DNA of 64,000 bases from Raffaelea ambrosiae (GCA_002778195.1 PCDI01000006.1:1803950-1867949); one strand, 5' to 3'. Positions 1-11,590 are shown, counted from the stretch's first letter. Notes: a model not told the origin generated them from the letters alone. A program made the numbers and translations.

Positions 1-798
1 AGAGAGCCAGTGTCTCTGGGCCTCTTGGGGGACATCTGAGCTCTCTGGCCGTCTTGCCCCCCCCCCCCCCCCCTCTGCCTCACCCTCCTCGTCTCTCTGC
101 CCACCCTGGCCCTTGCTGGCTATCCGGCTCCCCCGCAAGACTGGGACTCTTCCTGTGGCTCCTCTTCCTGTCCGCCCCCCCCTGCAAAGGCTCCAGGGCA
201 CCACTTCCCTCTACCCAGGCACGCCCTCGTTCCGTTCTCCTGCACGCTCTTACACGCACCCACTCCTCGCACTTCTCCTCCCCATTCCCTCGCTTCTTGT
301 TTCTCTTGCTCTCATCCACTCACCCTCGCTCAATCTCTGCGTCTCTGTCTCTCTCTCTCTCTCTCTTTTCCTCCCATCCATTCCATCCCGCCGCTCTCCT
401 CTCTCCTCCAATCTCTTTCCTTCTTTCTCCCTCCCTCCCCCTTCACCTCCTCCTCTTTTCCTCCTCCATCCCATATCGCTCTCGACGACATCACGATCTG
501 GACGAACACCCGGATTAAATGACTTGACCGACGACACGGGGAGAGACAAGGCCCTATCGCCAACGGCTCTTCACCCCTTCCGTCTGTCTGTCTCGACCAG
601 GCGGTCTTCTCGCTCTTTTCCACACTCTCTTCGTTATTTAGATTGCAGGTTTCGATTTCGCTCTTTCTGTTTTCTGGGCATCGTCTGTTTGGGGGGTTTC
701 GCTTTTCGACCTCTCTGGTCTTCTTGACCAGCCCGGTCTGGTCTGGTTCTCTCTCTATCTTTCGACCAATACGCACACACACACACACACACACCAGC
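1..798 (+). promoter_or_regulatory. Upstream region and probable 5' leader of the 7TM gene
   Basis: This region has no supportable gene. It holds a run of 17 C at 57-73 and long CT-rich (pyrimidine) blocks, for example 340-470, which are common in leaders and core promoters of highly transcribed filamentous-fungal genes. A (CA)n tract ends a few bases before the start codon. An open frame continues upstream of the chosen start to about 643. It would encode low-complexity residues including a Thr-His repeat read from the (CA)n tract, so I treat it as leader and not protein. The transcription start is not identifiable. Confidence 0.45.
774..794. repeat. (CA)n microsatellite directly before the 7TM start codon
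   Basis: About ten CA dinucleotides lie at positions -5 to -25 relative to the ATG at 799. If transcribed, the tract forms the last part of the 5' leader, where length changes could alter start-codon context. Confidence 0.9.
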
Positions 799-3637
799 AT
801 GGATCGGTTACGGATAGACGCCACCAGCCACTGGCTGTCGCCGCGAATCCAGTACTCCACGGCCTCGTCGTCGAATGTGTCGTCGAATGCGTCGTCGATG
901 CTGTACGAGGCCGCGTCCAACGCAACGGCCACGCAGATGATCATCAATGAGCTCAAGTTCGCCGCCGCCAAGTCCATCCGCACATCCACCATCATCCTCG
1001 CCTCCTTCAACGCCATTGCCGCGTTTGCCACGGCATGCGGCATCCTCTACGACGCCTACTCGACCCGGAGGCGGAACCAACGGCGGTTTAGCACGAGGTA
1101 CGCGCAGAGAGGGAAAAGGCCCGGGGAAGGGCAGAAGAGCTGGACGGGCATGGCCGGCATGGCCGGCGTGGTTAGGAACGACAAAGGCTGGAAACGAGCA
1201 CTTGCTAAGACTCCATCTAGGGACCAATCGCCCTTTATCAAAGCCGCCGAGGTCTACCCCCTCACCATCTCCGTGGGCATCACCATCCAGGGCATTGGCT
1301 TCGCCGTGGCCCAGGCCCAAGGCCTGGACAGCCTGCTGAGCACCGGCTGCACGCTGGTCTCGCAGTTTATGCTGCCTGGTGGGTTTTTTTCCTTCCTTTT
1401 TTTCTCTTTTTTCTTCTTTTTCTTCTTTCTCTACGTTTTTTTTTCCCGCCTTTTCCCGACCCCCCCCCTACTGACCATGCTGACCTTACTGTCTAGCCGT
1501 CTTCATCGTGCCCTACATACAGCTCGTCTTTGGCTCCGAGTTCGCCATCCGCGGCCTGCGCAAGAAGCCCTTCCCACCACGCAGCAAATACACGACGCCC
1601 ATCTGCCTCGTCCTGGTCGGCATGCTCCTGCTCATCAACTTCCTCGTGGCCGACTTTGTGCGGTCGCCAAATCTGTGCTTTGCCTCGCTCTTCTGGTTCG
1701 TGGCCATGTACGCCCAGGGCTCCTTTGCCGTCCTGCTCGTCATCGACATTGTGCTGGTCGCCAGCTTTGTCATCATCTTTGTGCGGCTCACCCGCAGCAT
1801 CCAAATCGACACCTCGGAGCGTGTCTCGGCCTCGCGGATGGTCTACTACCTCGCCCTTGCCATTCTCTCCAATGTACGTCCGCCTTGATCACCACCGCCT
1901 TGGCCGAGTTGCCACTCGCACCGAGCATTTCTAACGTTTTTCTAGACTCTCATCATCCCCTTCTTCTTCTCACACGGCTTTGTCGACCCCGTGAACAGTG
2001 CCGACTCCCAGAGCCTCACCTTCTCCATGGTCGCCTCGGTCGTAGCCAACGTGTCCGGTCTGATGACTGGTGGGCTGCACCTGTTCCTGCGGTCCAACGC
2101 CATCTCGACCATCGGTCCCCGCGACAAGGCCGGCGAGTACGAGCGGCGGCGCATCAAGAACCAGATCCGCCGCTTCGGCTCCCGCGAGAACGACTACAAC
2201 GGTGGTGTTGGCAATGGCGATGATGGTGCTGGTGGTGGTGCAGGCGGCCACATGATGCGGCCCGTCAGCGGTGCCGACGACCTGCGACGCATGCTCAGCG
2301 ATGCCAGCCTCATCAGCGGCGCCTACGGCAGCTCGCATGCCAAGGAGGAGGAGGCAGGCAAGCCACCACGCAACGGACGCGGCGGCCTGGCCGTATACGA
2401 TGCGCCGTCGTCCTGGGCTTCTCGGTCCCGGACCAACAACGCCAACGCTGCCGCCCAGGAGGGCGCGTCACCCCTTCGGGCCCCCGAGTCTGCTCGGCTG
2501 CCTTCGGCCGTCGAGACTCTGGCGTCGTCGGCCTCGTCCATCGTGTCGTCCGTGTCTCCCGCGGTTCGGCAGATGAGCTCGTCGTCGCCCGAGCCACCCA
2601 GATCCCTGCTGCTTCTGCCCGCTACCACCTACAAGCCCGGTGGTGGACCGTCTGGCGGACCCCCTGGCGGACCCCCTGGCGGACCTCCTGGCGGACCCTT
2701 TGGCGGCCGAGGCTTCGATCTCAGCTCGCTGAAACCGCCGCCATCACTCAAAAACCTGACGTCTGGACGGCACCGCCGGGACTCGTCCATGGCCTCGTCG
2801 GCCACGGTGCAGATTGGCCTGCGGCTGTCGAACGTGGAGGACTTGCCGCCGATGAACGCGCAGGTGCTGGACCGGAAGGTCTACACGCTCGAGTACAACG
2901 CCGCCGACGATGCTCCGGGCAGGCAGCCCGCCACGCAGGCGGACAAGAGCCAGCAGCCACAAGAAGCACGAGAAACACGAGAAGCGCCTGCAGCACAGCT
3001 GCAACCGCTGCAGCTGCAACCGCTGCGGTTCCAGCCGCAGCCGCTGCCACGACAACTACAAGCACCGCAGACACAGAAGCTGCCCATAGGCCTCTCGCTG
3101 CAGACGTCCAATCTGCCACCAGCACCGCCAGCCAGACAGCCCAGTCCCCTGGCCGCGGCCGACTTCGTGGACGCCGGCAGCAGCAGCAGCAGCATCGTCA
3201 GCAGCGACGATGAGGACTCGCCGATGACGGATGCCTCGCCGCGGCGGAATCCTGTCAAGGATGCCCGCATGAAGACCCTGCCCCCGGTTCCGAGGCCGGG
3301 AGCCGGACGAGCAGCAGGAGGCGCAGCAGGAGGCGCAGCAGGAGGCGCAGCAGATGTCGGCAGCGGCAGCGCAGAGGATGCATTCACACTGAGCCCGTCT
3401 GTCTACAGCGCAGCCAGCCCGACGCAGACGCCCCTCTCCGGCGGCATCTCCCGCTCCCCCTCGTCCGCGGCCTTGCCGTCGAAGCTTCCCAGCCCGCGTG
3501 GTGTAGGCTTCGTCCCTGTGCCGTCCCGGAGCAACAGCTCGGCCACGCGCACAGTCCCTCCGCCTTCTCCTCCGCAACGGGGCGACTCGTCGGCCAGTCG
3601 TGCCGCGAAGGCCCCAGGGGAAGGTGACTGGATCTGA
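799..3637 (+). CDS. GPCR-like seven-transmembrane protein with long disordered C-terminal tail
   Basis: Model: exons 799-1097, 1221-1378, 1497-1873 and 1946-3637, giving 841 aa. All junctions keep frame; donors are GTACGC, GTGGGT and GTACGT and all acceptors are TAG. Hydrophobic segments lie near residues 62-84, 112-134, 147-168, 186-206, 226-250, 268-288 and 301-324, a seven-TM plan with an Asn/Ser-rich, probably extracellular, N-terminus carrying potential N-glycosylation sites (NVS, NAS, NAT). From about residue 330 the rest is a roughly 510-residue hydrophilic tail rich in Ser, Pro, Gly and Gln, with a 15-bp-encoded GGPP repeat (about 2640-2705) and an AGGA repeat (about 3300-3355). Role is inferred: a plasma-membrane receptor or scaffold with a phosphorylatable cytoplasmic tail. 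I do not assign it to a named receptor class such as Pth11 or Ste2/Ste3. The first intron (1098-1220) is 123 nt, in frame and stopless; removing it joins RRFSTR to DQSPFIKAAEVYPL. The ATG at 799 was chosen over upstream in-frame codons because it follows the (CA)n tract. Confidence 0.8.
1379..1496 (+). other. Intron 2 of the 7TM gene with an extreme pyrimidine tract
   Basis: After the donor, roughly 90 bases are almost only T and C, followed by a C run and a TAG acceptor. Splicing joins phase 1 to give the codon for Ala153 and continues the third membrane segment. The long T-rich block is unusual for a fungal intron but agrees with the frame change on either side. Confidence 0.75.
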
Positions 3638-4583
3638 GGGAGACTCGTTTGGAAGCAGAAAGCAGGATCGGTCCTTCTAGCTTCCCCAATCTTGTTTTGG
3701 TGTGCGTTGTAATGAAACCAACAGTCATATGTTAGCCGGGGCATTTTTGTATTTCTTTGTCGTTTCGGGTTTCTCTCTGGTTTTTTGTTTTCTTTTTTTT
3801 TCTTTTGATATCATGATGTTGTTAGGAAACCAGACGAGAGTTTCCTCTTTTGAGGGGGCTGTTCTCTTTATCTGGAATGCGGGTCATGAACTGCTATGGG
3901 TTTCTTTTGGTTTGATTTTCTGGTTGCTGGTAAGCGAGGATATGTATGGTATGAGCTGAATCAAAGCTGGGAAGCGACGAAGGGCATTTAGATGAGCAAG
4001 GCGAGGCAAAGCGCACACGACCGCCTGCCTGTAAGAGGCCCTTTCTTTTCCTTTTCTTTTTTCTTTCCCCGTCGGATCCGAGGATGAGGTGTCTGTTTTC
4101 TGCTGGATTTTTCTCCTTCTTTTCCTGTCTGGTTGGATTTCCTTGATTTCCTTGGTTTCCCTTATGTTCCCGTCTGTCTGGCTTCTTCGTACAACCCCTT
4201 CGGAAGGGCTTGTATTTTCTGCATGGGAGAGGCGTCACGAGAGATACAAAGAGCCTTTTGATATATATACTACATATACACACACATTTGACTCTCTGGA
4301 CACAAATGACTGCTTGACGTGAAGACCGGCGGGTTTGTACACGCCCACATGTCGTCGCCGTTTTTGCCTGGATTCTCAGGATTGAATATGATCTATGCGT
4401 GCTATCCAGACCTCCCCCTTTTTCTATTCTTCCATGCTTTTTGTTGCTGCAGTGAAAAGAGATGCTGTTCCTCGTAACGCCGTTTTTTGTGCCTCCCCCC
4501 CCGTGTTTTTGCGGTTGGGGCTCTTCCTATCCATGTCTCCAGGCTGGTCTCCTCACGGCACCTCAACGGTTGCCACGAACACA

Positions 4584-4616
<33 letters not shown>

Positions 4617-4640
4617 CTCTCTCTCCTCACTCTCTCTGTC
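3638..4640. other. Convergent intergenic region (3' ends of the 7TM gene and dolichyldiphosphatase)
   Basis: No gene is supported here. The stretch is T-rich just after the 7TM stop, as expected for a 3' UTR, and lies between two convergent genes. It ends with a (CA)n tract and CT-rich sequence next to the dolichyldiphosphatase stop codon. Confidence 0.6.
4585..4614. repeat. (AC)15 microsatellite just after the dolichyldiphosphatase stop
   Basis: Thirty bases of perfect AC dinucleotide lie about 26 bp past the stop codon of the minus-strand gene, so it would be a GU repeat in the 3' UTR. Confidence 0.95.
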
Positions 4641-5620
4641 TCACATGTTCTTCGCCATCTCCGCCGCCGCGGCCTCGGCGGCCCGTGCCGCCCGCCGGGC
4701 CTGCCACTTCTCCCACCCGGCCTGCACCAGGTCCTCCTCGACCATCAGATCCCGCAGCCGCAGGTACCGCGCCAGCGGCAGCTCCAGCGCCCACCCCAGC
4801 AGCCCCCACTGCCGCACCAGCCCCGTCGCCACAAACCAGCCCACCGCCACCGCCGTCCCGGCCGCAAACCCGGCCAGCACCTGCCGCGGCGTGTGGTAGT
4901 GCAGGTACACCCGGCTCCACGCGATCAGCACCGCCACCACAAAGCACGCCGCGCTCGTCCCTGCGCGCTCCAGCAGCGACCAGCCGCCCCTTTCGGTCCT
5001 CGCTTCGCTCGATGGTCGCGTCTGTGTCGTTGCCGTCGTGGACTTTTGGCCGCTCGCTTCGCTCGCCCGCCGGTACCGGACCAGCAAAAACAGCGCCATC
5101 GTCACCGCCCAGAACGCCGCAAACTGCGCGTGCGAGCTCGGCATCCCGTATCCCCGCCGAACAAACGGCGGCTGCGCCAGAGACGCCCGGCTGCGGTCGT
5201 CGTCGCCGGCCTCTTCGTCGCCGTCCATGGACACCACCCCCAGAAACGTGTGCCGCGGATGCCGCGGCCGCTCTTCCTTGATCAGCCGCTTGAGGGCAAA
5301 GTTGACGGCCTCGCAGGCGAGCTGGCCGGCAAAGGCAAGCGCGACCTCGGCCTCGCGGGTGCTCCAAAAGACGGCCACGTAGACGATGCAGAGGGCCTGG
5401 GGCAGGAGGGCGAGCCAGGCGCCGAGGAAGGAGAGGGGGTCATTGGGGTTCTAAAGGAAGGAGAGAGAGAGGGGGGGAGAGAGAACAGACCAAAAAAAAA
5501 AGAGTTAGCAAGTCGAGCGAGGACCAAAAACGAGGACCGAAAGCGAGCGAAGAGAGGACCAAAACATACGTAGTAGACATGTGTGACGGAGAGCGACGCC
5601 AGTTCTGCTGGCTGGGCCAT
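4641..5620 (-). CDS. cax4: Dolichyldiphosphatase (PAP2 superfamily), Cax4/DOLPP1 type
   Basis: Model: exon 1 5620-5570 (17 codons), intron 5451-5569 (donor GTATGT, acceptor TAG), exon 2 5450-4641, giving 286 aa. The enzyme removes a phosphate from dolichyl diphosphate on the luminal side of the ER membrane so the lipid carrier is recycled for N-glycosylation. The three PAP2 catalytic motifs are complete: K-x6-RP at about 71-79 (KRLIKEERP), PSSH at 121-124 inside GMPSSHAQF, and SR-x5-H at about 196-203 (SRVYLHYH). Several hydrophobic helices surround them. The N-terminal THVYYNPNDPLSF region spans the intron and is typical of the family, which fixes the start and the splice. Between motifs 1 and 2 is an acidic insert (about 92-104), and a Ser/Thr-rich loop lies at 145-175; both look lineage-specific. 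The neighbouring 7TM gene is convergent. Confidence 0.95.
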
Positions 5621-6733
5621 GGTGGAGGAGAGCGGTCCAGGGGGGGGGAGGGGGGGGGGGAAGTACTTTTGGGGGAGGGGACCGGGGTAGCCAAGACGCG
5701 AGTTCGGTATCGAGAGAGGAGTTTCGAAGCTCGCAGCAAGGAATGAGGAGCTCTGCTTGGTGCTGGAACCCAAAGAGAAAGGACAAAACGAATGGCCGCC
5801 CGAGAAGAGAGCAAACGACAGCCGCGGAAATGCCTACAATACTGGTACAATATAAAACAAAGAACAAGAAGAAAAGAAAAAAAAAAGAACGCAAAAAGCG
5901 GGAATCTGCTTTTTGGAGGGCTTTGTTGGGGGTGGCCGCCCGTTCTGTGACGTGCCGAAACGGGGAGTGAAGTCATGACTTGGGGGGGTGCAAGAGCGGG
6001 TCGCAAAGAACAAAAAAAGACACCAGAGCATCGGCACTCGAGTTCACTGCAGGTGGCGGTGCACTGTGGCGGTGCACCTGGCCAGCACCACAACCCGACT
6101 GGAGACTGAACAGAGTCAATGTGAAAAATGTATACGATTGTGAATGGGGCTGGGATGCATTCTGAATACTACAATTTGGGCATTTTTTGGTTTTTTTTTT
6201 GATCGGCTTATTTTGACAGGAAAATGATCACATTCTATGCTTGGGCGGAGTGCCCGGTGCTACTTGGCCTGCAGCCCGGCAGGGCACTCCCCGGCCAGCT
6301 CTCTGGCGAGCTGGGCAAGCGCTTCGTTTCTTGCGTTCGTGGGAGACCTCTGCATGTACCGTCGTCGGCCAGCCCGCCGATGGGCCCGCAGCACTGGCGT
6401 GTGGCCACGGCTGTTGGCCGTGTGCACCATGGCACCACAGGAAGGGAGGTTCTCCGAGGTTCTCGGGGTCTTCCTCGTAGAGACGTCGGTGACCATGCGG
6501 CCGTCGTGTCCCAAGTTCCACCATCAAAGTAGTCGCACGTAGGATGCTAGTGGTTTCCTGAGCAGCGGACAATCCAATGAATAGATCATGTGGCCCCCAT
6601 CCCGTGCGTGGCGCGAAAATAGGCGTGTGTGCTCTTGTCAGAGTTGCCCGTCTCTTTTTTTTTTTTCCGTTTCGCGGGGTTCCTTCCTTTTTGCTTTTTC
6701 GATCTTCACACACTCTCTTCCCCCCCTTGCCTT
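5621..6733. promoter_or_regulatory. Intergenic: promoter side of dolichyldiphosphatase, 3' side of the DUF2011-like gene
   Basis: No gene is supported. Immediately upstream of the dolichyldiphosphatase start (minus strand) is a C-rich and pyrimidine-rich leader, seen as G runs at 5641-5690 on the plus strand. An A-rich block at about 5850-5900 follows. The rest, including GC-rich DNA at 6230-6530, shows open frames on both strands without recognisable protein similarity. Confidence 0.45.
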
Positions 6734-7640
6734 TCATTCTTTCTCGCTGTCGTCCGAATCCTTGTCTGTGCCATCATCTCCTGCTTCTCCTCCCCCCTCT
6801 CCCTTTTCGGCCCGCTTCTTTTCGCGCCGCCGCATCTTCTTGATCCGGTTCAGACGTCTCTTCTTCTCCAGCAGGTGCTCCTCTTTGGACATCCGCTGCT
6901 TCGATTCGGCCTCTTCCTTCGCGCGACGGGCCTTGTCGCGCTGCCGCTGCGCAATGCGCCGCTTCTTGCCGGGCCGGCGATGTTTGTACGGCTCGGTCGA
7001 CGCCGGCTGGGCCGGGCAGGAGGAGGAGGGAGATGCTGCTGCATCAGACGCGAGGGCCCACGACGGCAGGGCGTTGGGTGCCTGGGAAGCAAGCAGAACG
7101 GACAAAGACCCCGCCGTCATCGTCGTCGTCTTCTTCTTCTTCTTCGTCGTTCGTGGTGCAGCAGCCGCCGGCCCCGCGACGGCATTGGCCAGAAGGGCCT
7201 GCAGGGCGTCCTGGGACACGCGCACCGTCGTGCGCGCCCGCCACGGTACCTCGAGGCCCCAGACCCGGTGGTCGGGGGCGGCCTGTGCACGGATGACGTC
7301 GCCCTCGACGGCCACCTGAGCATAGCGGGCGAGCTCCTCGGGCGTGGGCGGGCCCGCGATGTAGGTGCTGAGCGGGCGCGGCGGGTTGGCGAGGCCGCCT
7401 TCGTCGGCGAGGTGCCGGGTGTCGAACGGGTTGTCGATGGCGACCTCCTCCTCGAGCAGGATGATGTTGTTGGAAGCGGAGGCCTGGCCATCGCCAGCGC
7501 TGGCAGAGGGGTCGGCTGCCTGGGGGGCGGCAGACGACGACGGCGGCCCAAACAGGCGGAAGGCATACGCCGTGGGCTCGCTCTTGGCCGGTTCTGCCGA
7601 GGACCCGTCGAGGGTCTCCGTGTGTGATGGCGCATCATCA

Positions 7641-7678
<38 letters not shown>

Positions 7679-7945
7679 CTCATCTTGTGTCTTCTGGGGT
7701 CGGGATGATGGTGGCGTCTTTGGTGCTTCTGCCCTTGGCTTTGTGGGCTTTGCGGCGAGGCTGCTCCGGTCCAGGCCGAACGTGCTGGCCATGTATGCAT
7801 CCAAAGCAGCCTGAGCGGCCGCCGCAGCTTCCGCATCCTCTGCTGTGAGACGATGATGGTGGTCCCCATGATCGGACCCATCGACATCGGAGGCACCGTC
7901 ATTGAAGAGGTCCTCTCGCCGGACGCTGAACGAGGCTGTCAGCAT
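6734..7945 (-). CDS. DUF2011-like fungal protein, probably nuclear
   Basis: Single exon, 403 aa. The N-terminus has the short motif FSVRREDLFND. A pure aspartate run of about 16 residues (about 90-105) is read from a GAC repeat. It is followed by AYAFRLFG near residue 128 and a conserved-looking block around TPEELARYAQVAVEGDVI and VWGLEVPWRAR (about 195-245). From about residue 310 to 385 the protein is very basic (KHRRPGKKRRI, then KKRRLNRIKKMRRREKK), resembling a nuclear or nucleolar targeting and RNA-binding tail. This combination matches, from memory, the fungal DUF2011 family, whose function I do not know; the assignment needs a profile search. The start at 7945 is the first in-frame Met before the conserved N-terminal motif. 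No intron is required. Confidence 0.75.
7643..7677. repeat. Coding GAC trinucleotide tract (polyaspartate)
   Basis: A nearly pure trinucleotide repeat, read as Asp on the minus strand, lies in the middle of the DUF2011-like gene. It is a length-variable acidic tract. Confidence 0.9.
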
Positions 7946-8210
7946 GGATGAAGAAAAAAAAGAAGACGAAAAATTGTATCAGGAACAACCCACGCTTTGG
8001 TATTCATCAGAATGCCGTCCATGGCGACGGAGATGGAGTACGGAACAAGGCTAGTGTAAGTGCTTATTATCACTGGGCGAATGGAAGGACAGCCATGTCC
8101 TCGTATGGCGGCGAGGCTCTGAATGCGATGTACACAGTAGGGCGCCCTCGTCGGTGAATGGTCGTCCTTGAGACAAAAAACGGGTGCACAAAAATTGTGG
8201 TGGATATAGA

Positions 8211-8220
8211 GTCACGTGAC
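8211..8220. promoter_or_regulatory. Perfect palindromic E-box GTCACGTGAC upstream of the DUF2011-like gene
   Basis: A 10-bp perfect palindrome with a CACGTG core sits about 270 bp upstream of the minus-strand start at 7945. GTCACGTG-type sites are the classical target of Cbf1/bHLH factors in fungi. Function here is inferred from sequence and position only. Confidence 0.45.
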
Positions 8221-9946
8221 GATGCCTTATCTTATCGTCGAGTTTCCAAACAGGATTCAGCAGACATCCATAATAGCATGCAGGCAAAATCAATAATTCG
8301 CTAAAACGAGGAAAATCTCGTGCACTAAGTCGCCAGCCCCAAGCCCGTCCCCCAGCCGAGTGACCACCCCAGCCAGGGGTGTCCCCTGCTCACTTTTCTG
8401 TCAGGTCTGCTGTCAGGTTTGTCTGGATGCCCGCGCAAGGGAGTTCGGTGCCGGCCCGTCTGGTTGGCTGGGGTGAGCGGGAATTGGCTGCAGTCGCAGC
8501 GAGAAGGAAGAAGGGCCAAAAAAGGCCACCCAAACCAGCGGAGTGCATTGGGCGAGTCCAAACCGAGGTGCTCTGCTTCTGCCTCTGCTCGGCCGGTCAC
8601 CCTCCTTGCTCTCTGTAGCCGCCGTGGCCACTGCAGCCTCCCCCTCGCCTCTCGATTCGCTCTGGCCTCGACCGGTTTCTCTGGGCAGACAACTCGCCGA
8701 CCAGCCAAAGGAATCCAGAGTTGCACGGTCTGTCCTTTCTTTGCTGGGTTCTTTTCTCTTCGTCTAGTCCGTGAACCCGCTTTGCTGTAGCAATCGTCGT
8801 CATATCCAGTATACGAGGTCACTTCGCTCTGGCCAAAAGACGCGAGGAAGGCTCGTGTGGCAGGCAGAGCTGAAAAAGGAAAATCACAAAATCCCACCGC
8901 CCACCGCCCACTGCACACGCTAAAATAGACGGGCGACAGCTCCCCAAGCCAGCTCCTAAAAATACCCGCCTACATACATACATAGTAGTAACTAGCTTAC
9001 ATAGTCGTTGTGTGCTTTCCCCCATACACCACGTCAGTAACTACATAGTACTACTTTCTCCTCCCCCCCAATGCTACCGCTCTATGGAGAACTTGTTTTT
9101 TCAGCTTGCCTGGCAAGTGCCCCCGTCCGCAAAGCGGGTCTCTCTGGACTTTGCGCACTGCCGGCATCGACACCGCCAGGCTTTCCTTCCAGGAGTCGGG
9201 CGAGACAGTCTGCCCGGTCCCCGTGCTGGAGGGAAGTACGCCGTAGTGTCGTCGTCGTCGTCTGTCGTCGTCTGTCGCGCCCGAGCACCCACATGCGCGT
9301 CTGGCTTCTCGCTTGCTCGCCCGATGGAAGTCGCTCTCGGATCCGGCATCCGCATCGGCGCCCCCGAACAAGGCTAGATGGAAGGATGAACTACAGAATA
9401 GTAGCAAGAGAGAAACGGGCAGAGACCGATCTCGCAGAGATGCCCCGGTTCCTTTGTACACAGCTCTCGCAGTTGATGATTCCCCAATACGTGACAATGC
9501 ATGTCCTCTCCCCCCCCTGTATCGTTTCCCCCAAGAGCCCTCATCCTTGTTCTCGGGAGTATTGGCCCAAGAGCTGAACAGGCAGGCCCAAAAAAAGAAC
9601 CTTTCTTTTTTGTTCGTGTTTTGTTTTCCGGCCGTCTGTTCGTGTCCCCTGATTTGTCAATTCGTATTACTACATAGTATGTGTATGAACTAAGTCCTCT
9701 CTCTGTTTTCCTCCTCCTCCCTGTTCCCTGCTCGAGCCAATCGTGCAGCCGATGCAGGCAAGAGGCTGGGGGGGAATACATCGTGCATACTGACTATGCA
9801 GCAAATGCCATCCGTTCCTCTTCCATTCTATTCGTTCCCAGCCAAACCAACCCCATGGACGCTCACGGTATTCATACACCAGAGCTGAGGCCACCGTGCA
9901 TCCACATGCGTCTTCCTTGCATCGCTAGCTTGGCGGACCACTTTGC

Positions 9947-9968
9947 CACACACACACACACACACACA
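9947..9968. repeat. (CA)n microsatellite
   Basis: About eleven CA units in intergenic DNA. Confidence 0.9.
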
Positions 9969-11259
9969 AAAGGACGGATAGGGGAAGGGGACGGGCACGG
10001 GGTGTCTGCTGGGTAAGGGGAGTAGCATGGTTGAGAGGGTGATCTGAGCAGGGGTGGTTGAGTGTGCTCTCATAATAACTACGTTAGTAGTTATTAGTAG
10101 GAAGGATTTTGGGCCCAGACAGCCAACCCATCCCAGCTGAATGGGGGTTGCATTCTCGTTCTCTCTTGCTTTTTTCCCCATGGCAGAATGCTGTTTTTGG
10201 CTCCTTGCCCATTCTGTTCCCCTGCCTTTCTGTCTTTCTCTCGTGTTCTGCCTCTTGGCTTCTGCCTCTTAGCTTCTCCCCGTCCACCCACACACCCACA
10301 CACCACCATCTCGTCCCCGATCCCCGATCCCTACGCTGGATCTTGCTTTCTTTTTTGTATCTTACCTTCCTTGCAAGCCCCCTTGTATCGTAGTGATTGC
10401 TTCTTTTGTAGCCTCCTTCGCCACCCCATTCCATCTGTACCACCTTGCCGCGGCTTCTGCTGCCGTTCCGGGACTAATGCCTGGACCTCGACTATGTAGC
10501 TACCCAAACTAGGAAGGGAGCTATCCCAGACAGCCTCTTCCCTTTGGTATGACAGCTACTGCCCCGTATTAGGCAGCTTTATTGGGCGGCCTGCCACAAG
10601 CTTTCCGGGCTGCCCCCTTTCCTGTTTCTCTGCTCCTGTTTCTCTGCACCGTGTTTTATAATTCTACAGGACCCCCCTCCCCCTTTCTTCCTACTCCTTA
10701 CATTGTCTTACATTGTCACCTCCTCCTCTCCTGTTCTCTTCTCTTTCCTTGCCGAACAGCCCTTCTCCCCGTCTAACCAGCCTTGTCCTGCCCTTCTTTG
10801 CTCTCTCGCTTTACCCGGCTGGACCGGCCGGGATACTACCTCCCTTGCTTTTATCGCTTACAGCAGTCTCTCGTCTGTCTGTCTGTCTCACCCACATCCA
10901 ACGCACGCGAAAACTTTGGAAGATATGAATTTCTCTTTGCCTATCATCGTAAGAGGGTTGGTGGTGGGGGGGATTATTATATGTCTGAGCGAGGCTCCCT
11001 TCAGCCACATATTCAGCCTGCTCAAAGGTGTTTCAATATACACACACGAAATAGAAAACAGAAAGAAAAGGGAAATCCACCAACACAACGGAACAGAGAG
11101 TGCCTCCTTTTCCCCAAGATGCCTCTTCCTTCCAGGCCAGGGAGAAGTTCGTGTCGGCGCGTGTCGGCGGCGTCCATCATCGGCTTGTGTTACCCAACAC
11201 ATATAAGTGTGGGCTGAGGGGGCTTCTCGGCAGCGTCCTTTGTTACACGCGGATTGATG

Positions 11260-11282
11260 CACACACACACACACACACACAC
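11260..11282. repeat. (CA)n microsatellite
   Basis: About eleven CA units in intergenic DNA, followed by further CA-rich sequence to about 11,330. Confidence 0.9.
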
Positions 11283-11568
11283 CGATGTGCACCACCCGTA
11301 ATACCACCACCACACGCACACACGTTCTCGCACACTCTTCTCAGCCTCGCTCGCCCGCTCACGCTCACTCTCTCTGACTTCATTCATTCATGCTCTTGCA
11401 AGCTTTCTTTCTCTCATGCTCTCAATTTCTTTCCGCAACTCACACTATGAAATGGGGCAAAAGAACAAAAGGACAAAAGAAAATAATGCCGCCGTCGCCC
11501 CCTCCCAATCTTCTTCATTCTTTGCAGACCCAACGGAGGTGGATTCGAATATGGGACGACCTTGCCGA

Positions 11569-11590
11569 ACACACACACACACACACACAC
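11569..11590. repeat. (CA)n microsatellite
   Basis: About eleven CA units in intergenic DNA, 310 bp from the previous CA tract. Confidence 0.9.

Noticed and set aside
643..2223. A single long open frame of 526 codons covering the first part of the 7TM gene
   Set aside because: It runs through two introns and shifts out of the conserved membrane-protein frame after 1378. The spliced four-exon model restores a continuous seven-TM protein.
11530..11560. Possible tRNA B-box (GGATTCGAATAT)
   Set aside because: It does not fit the GGTTCGANTCC consensus and no A-box or acceptor stem can be paired around it.
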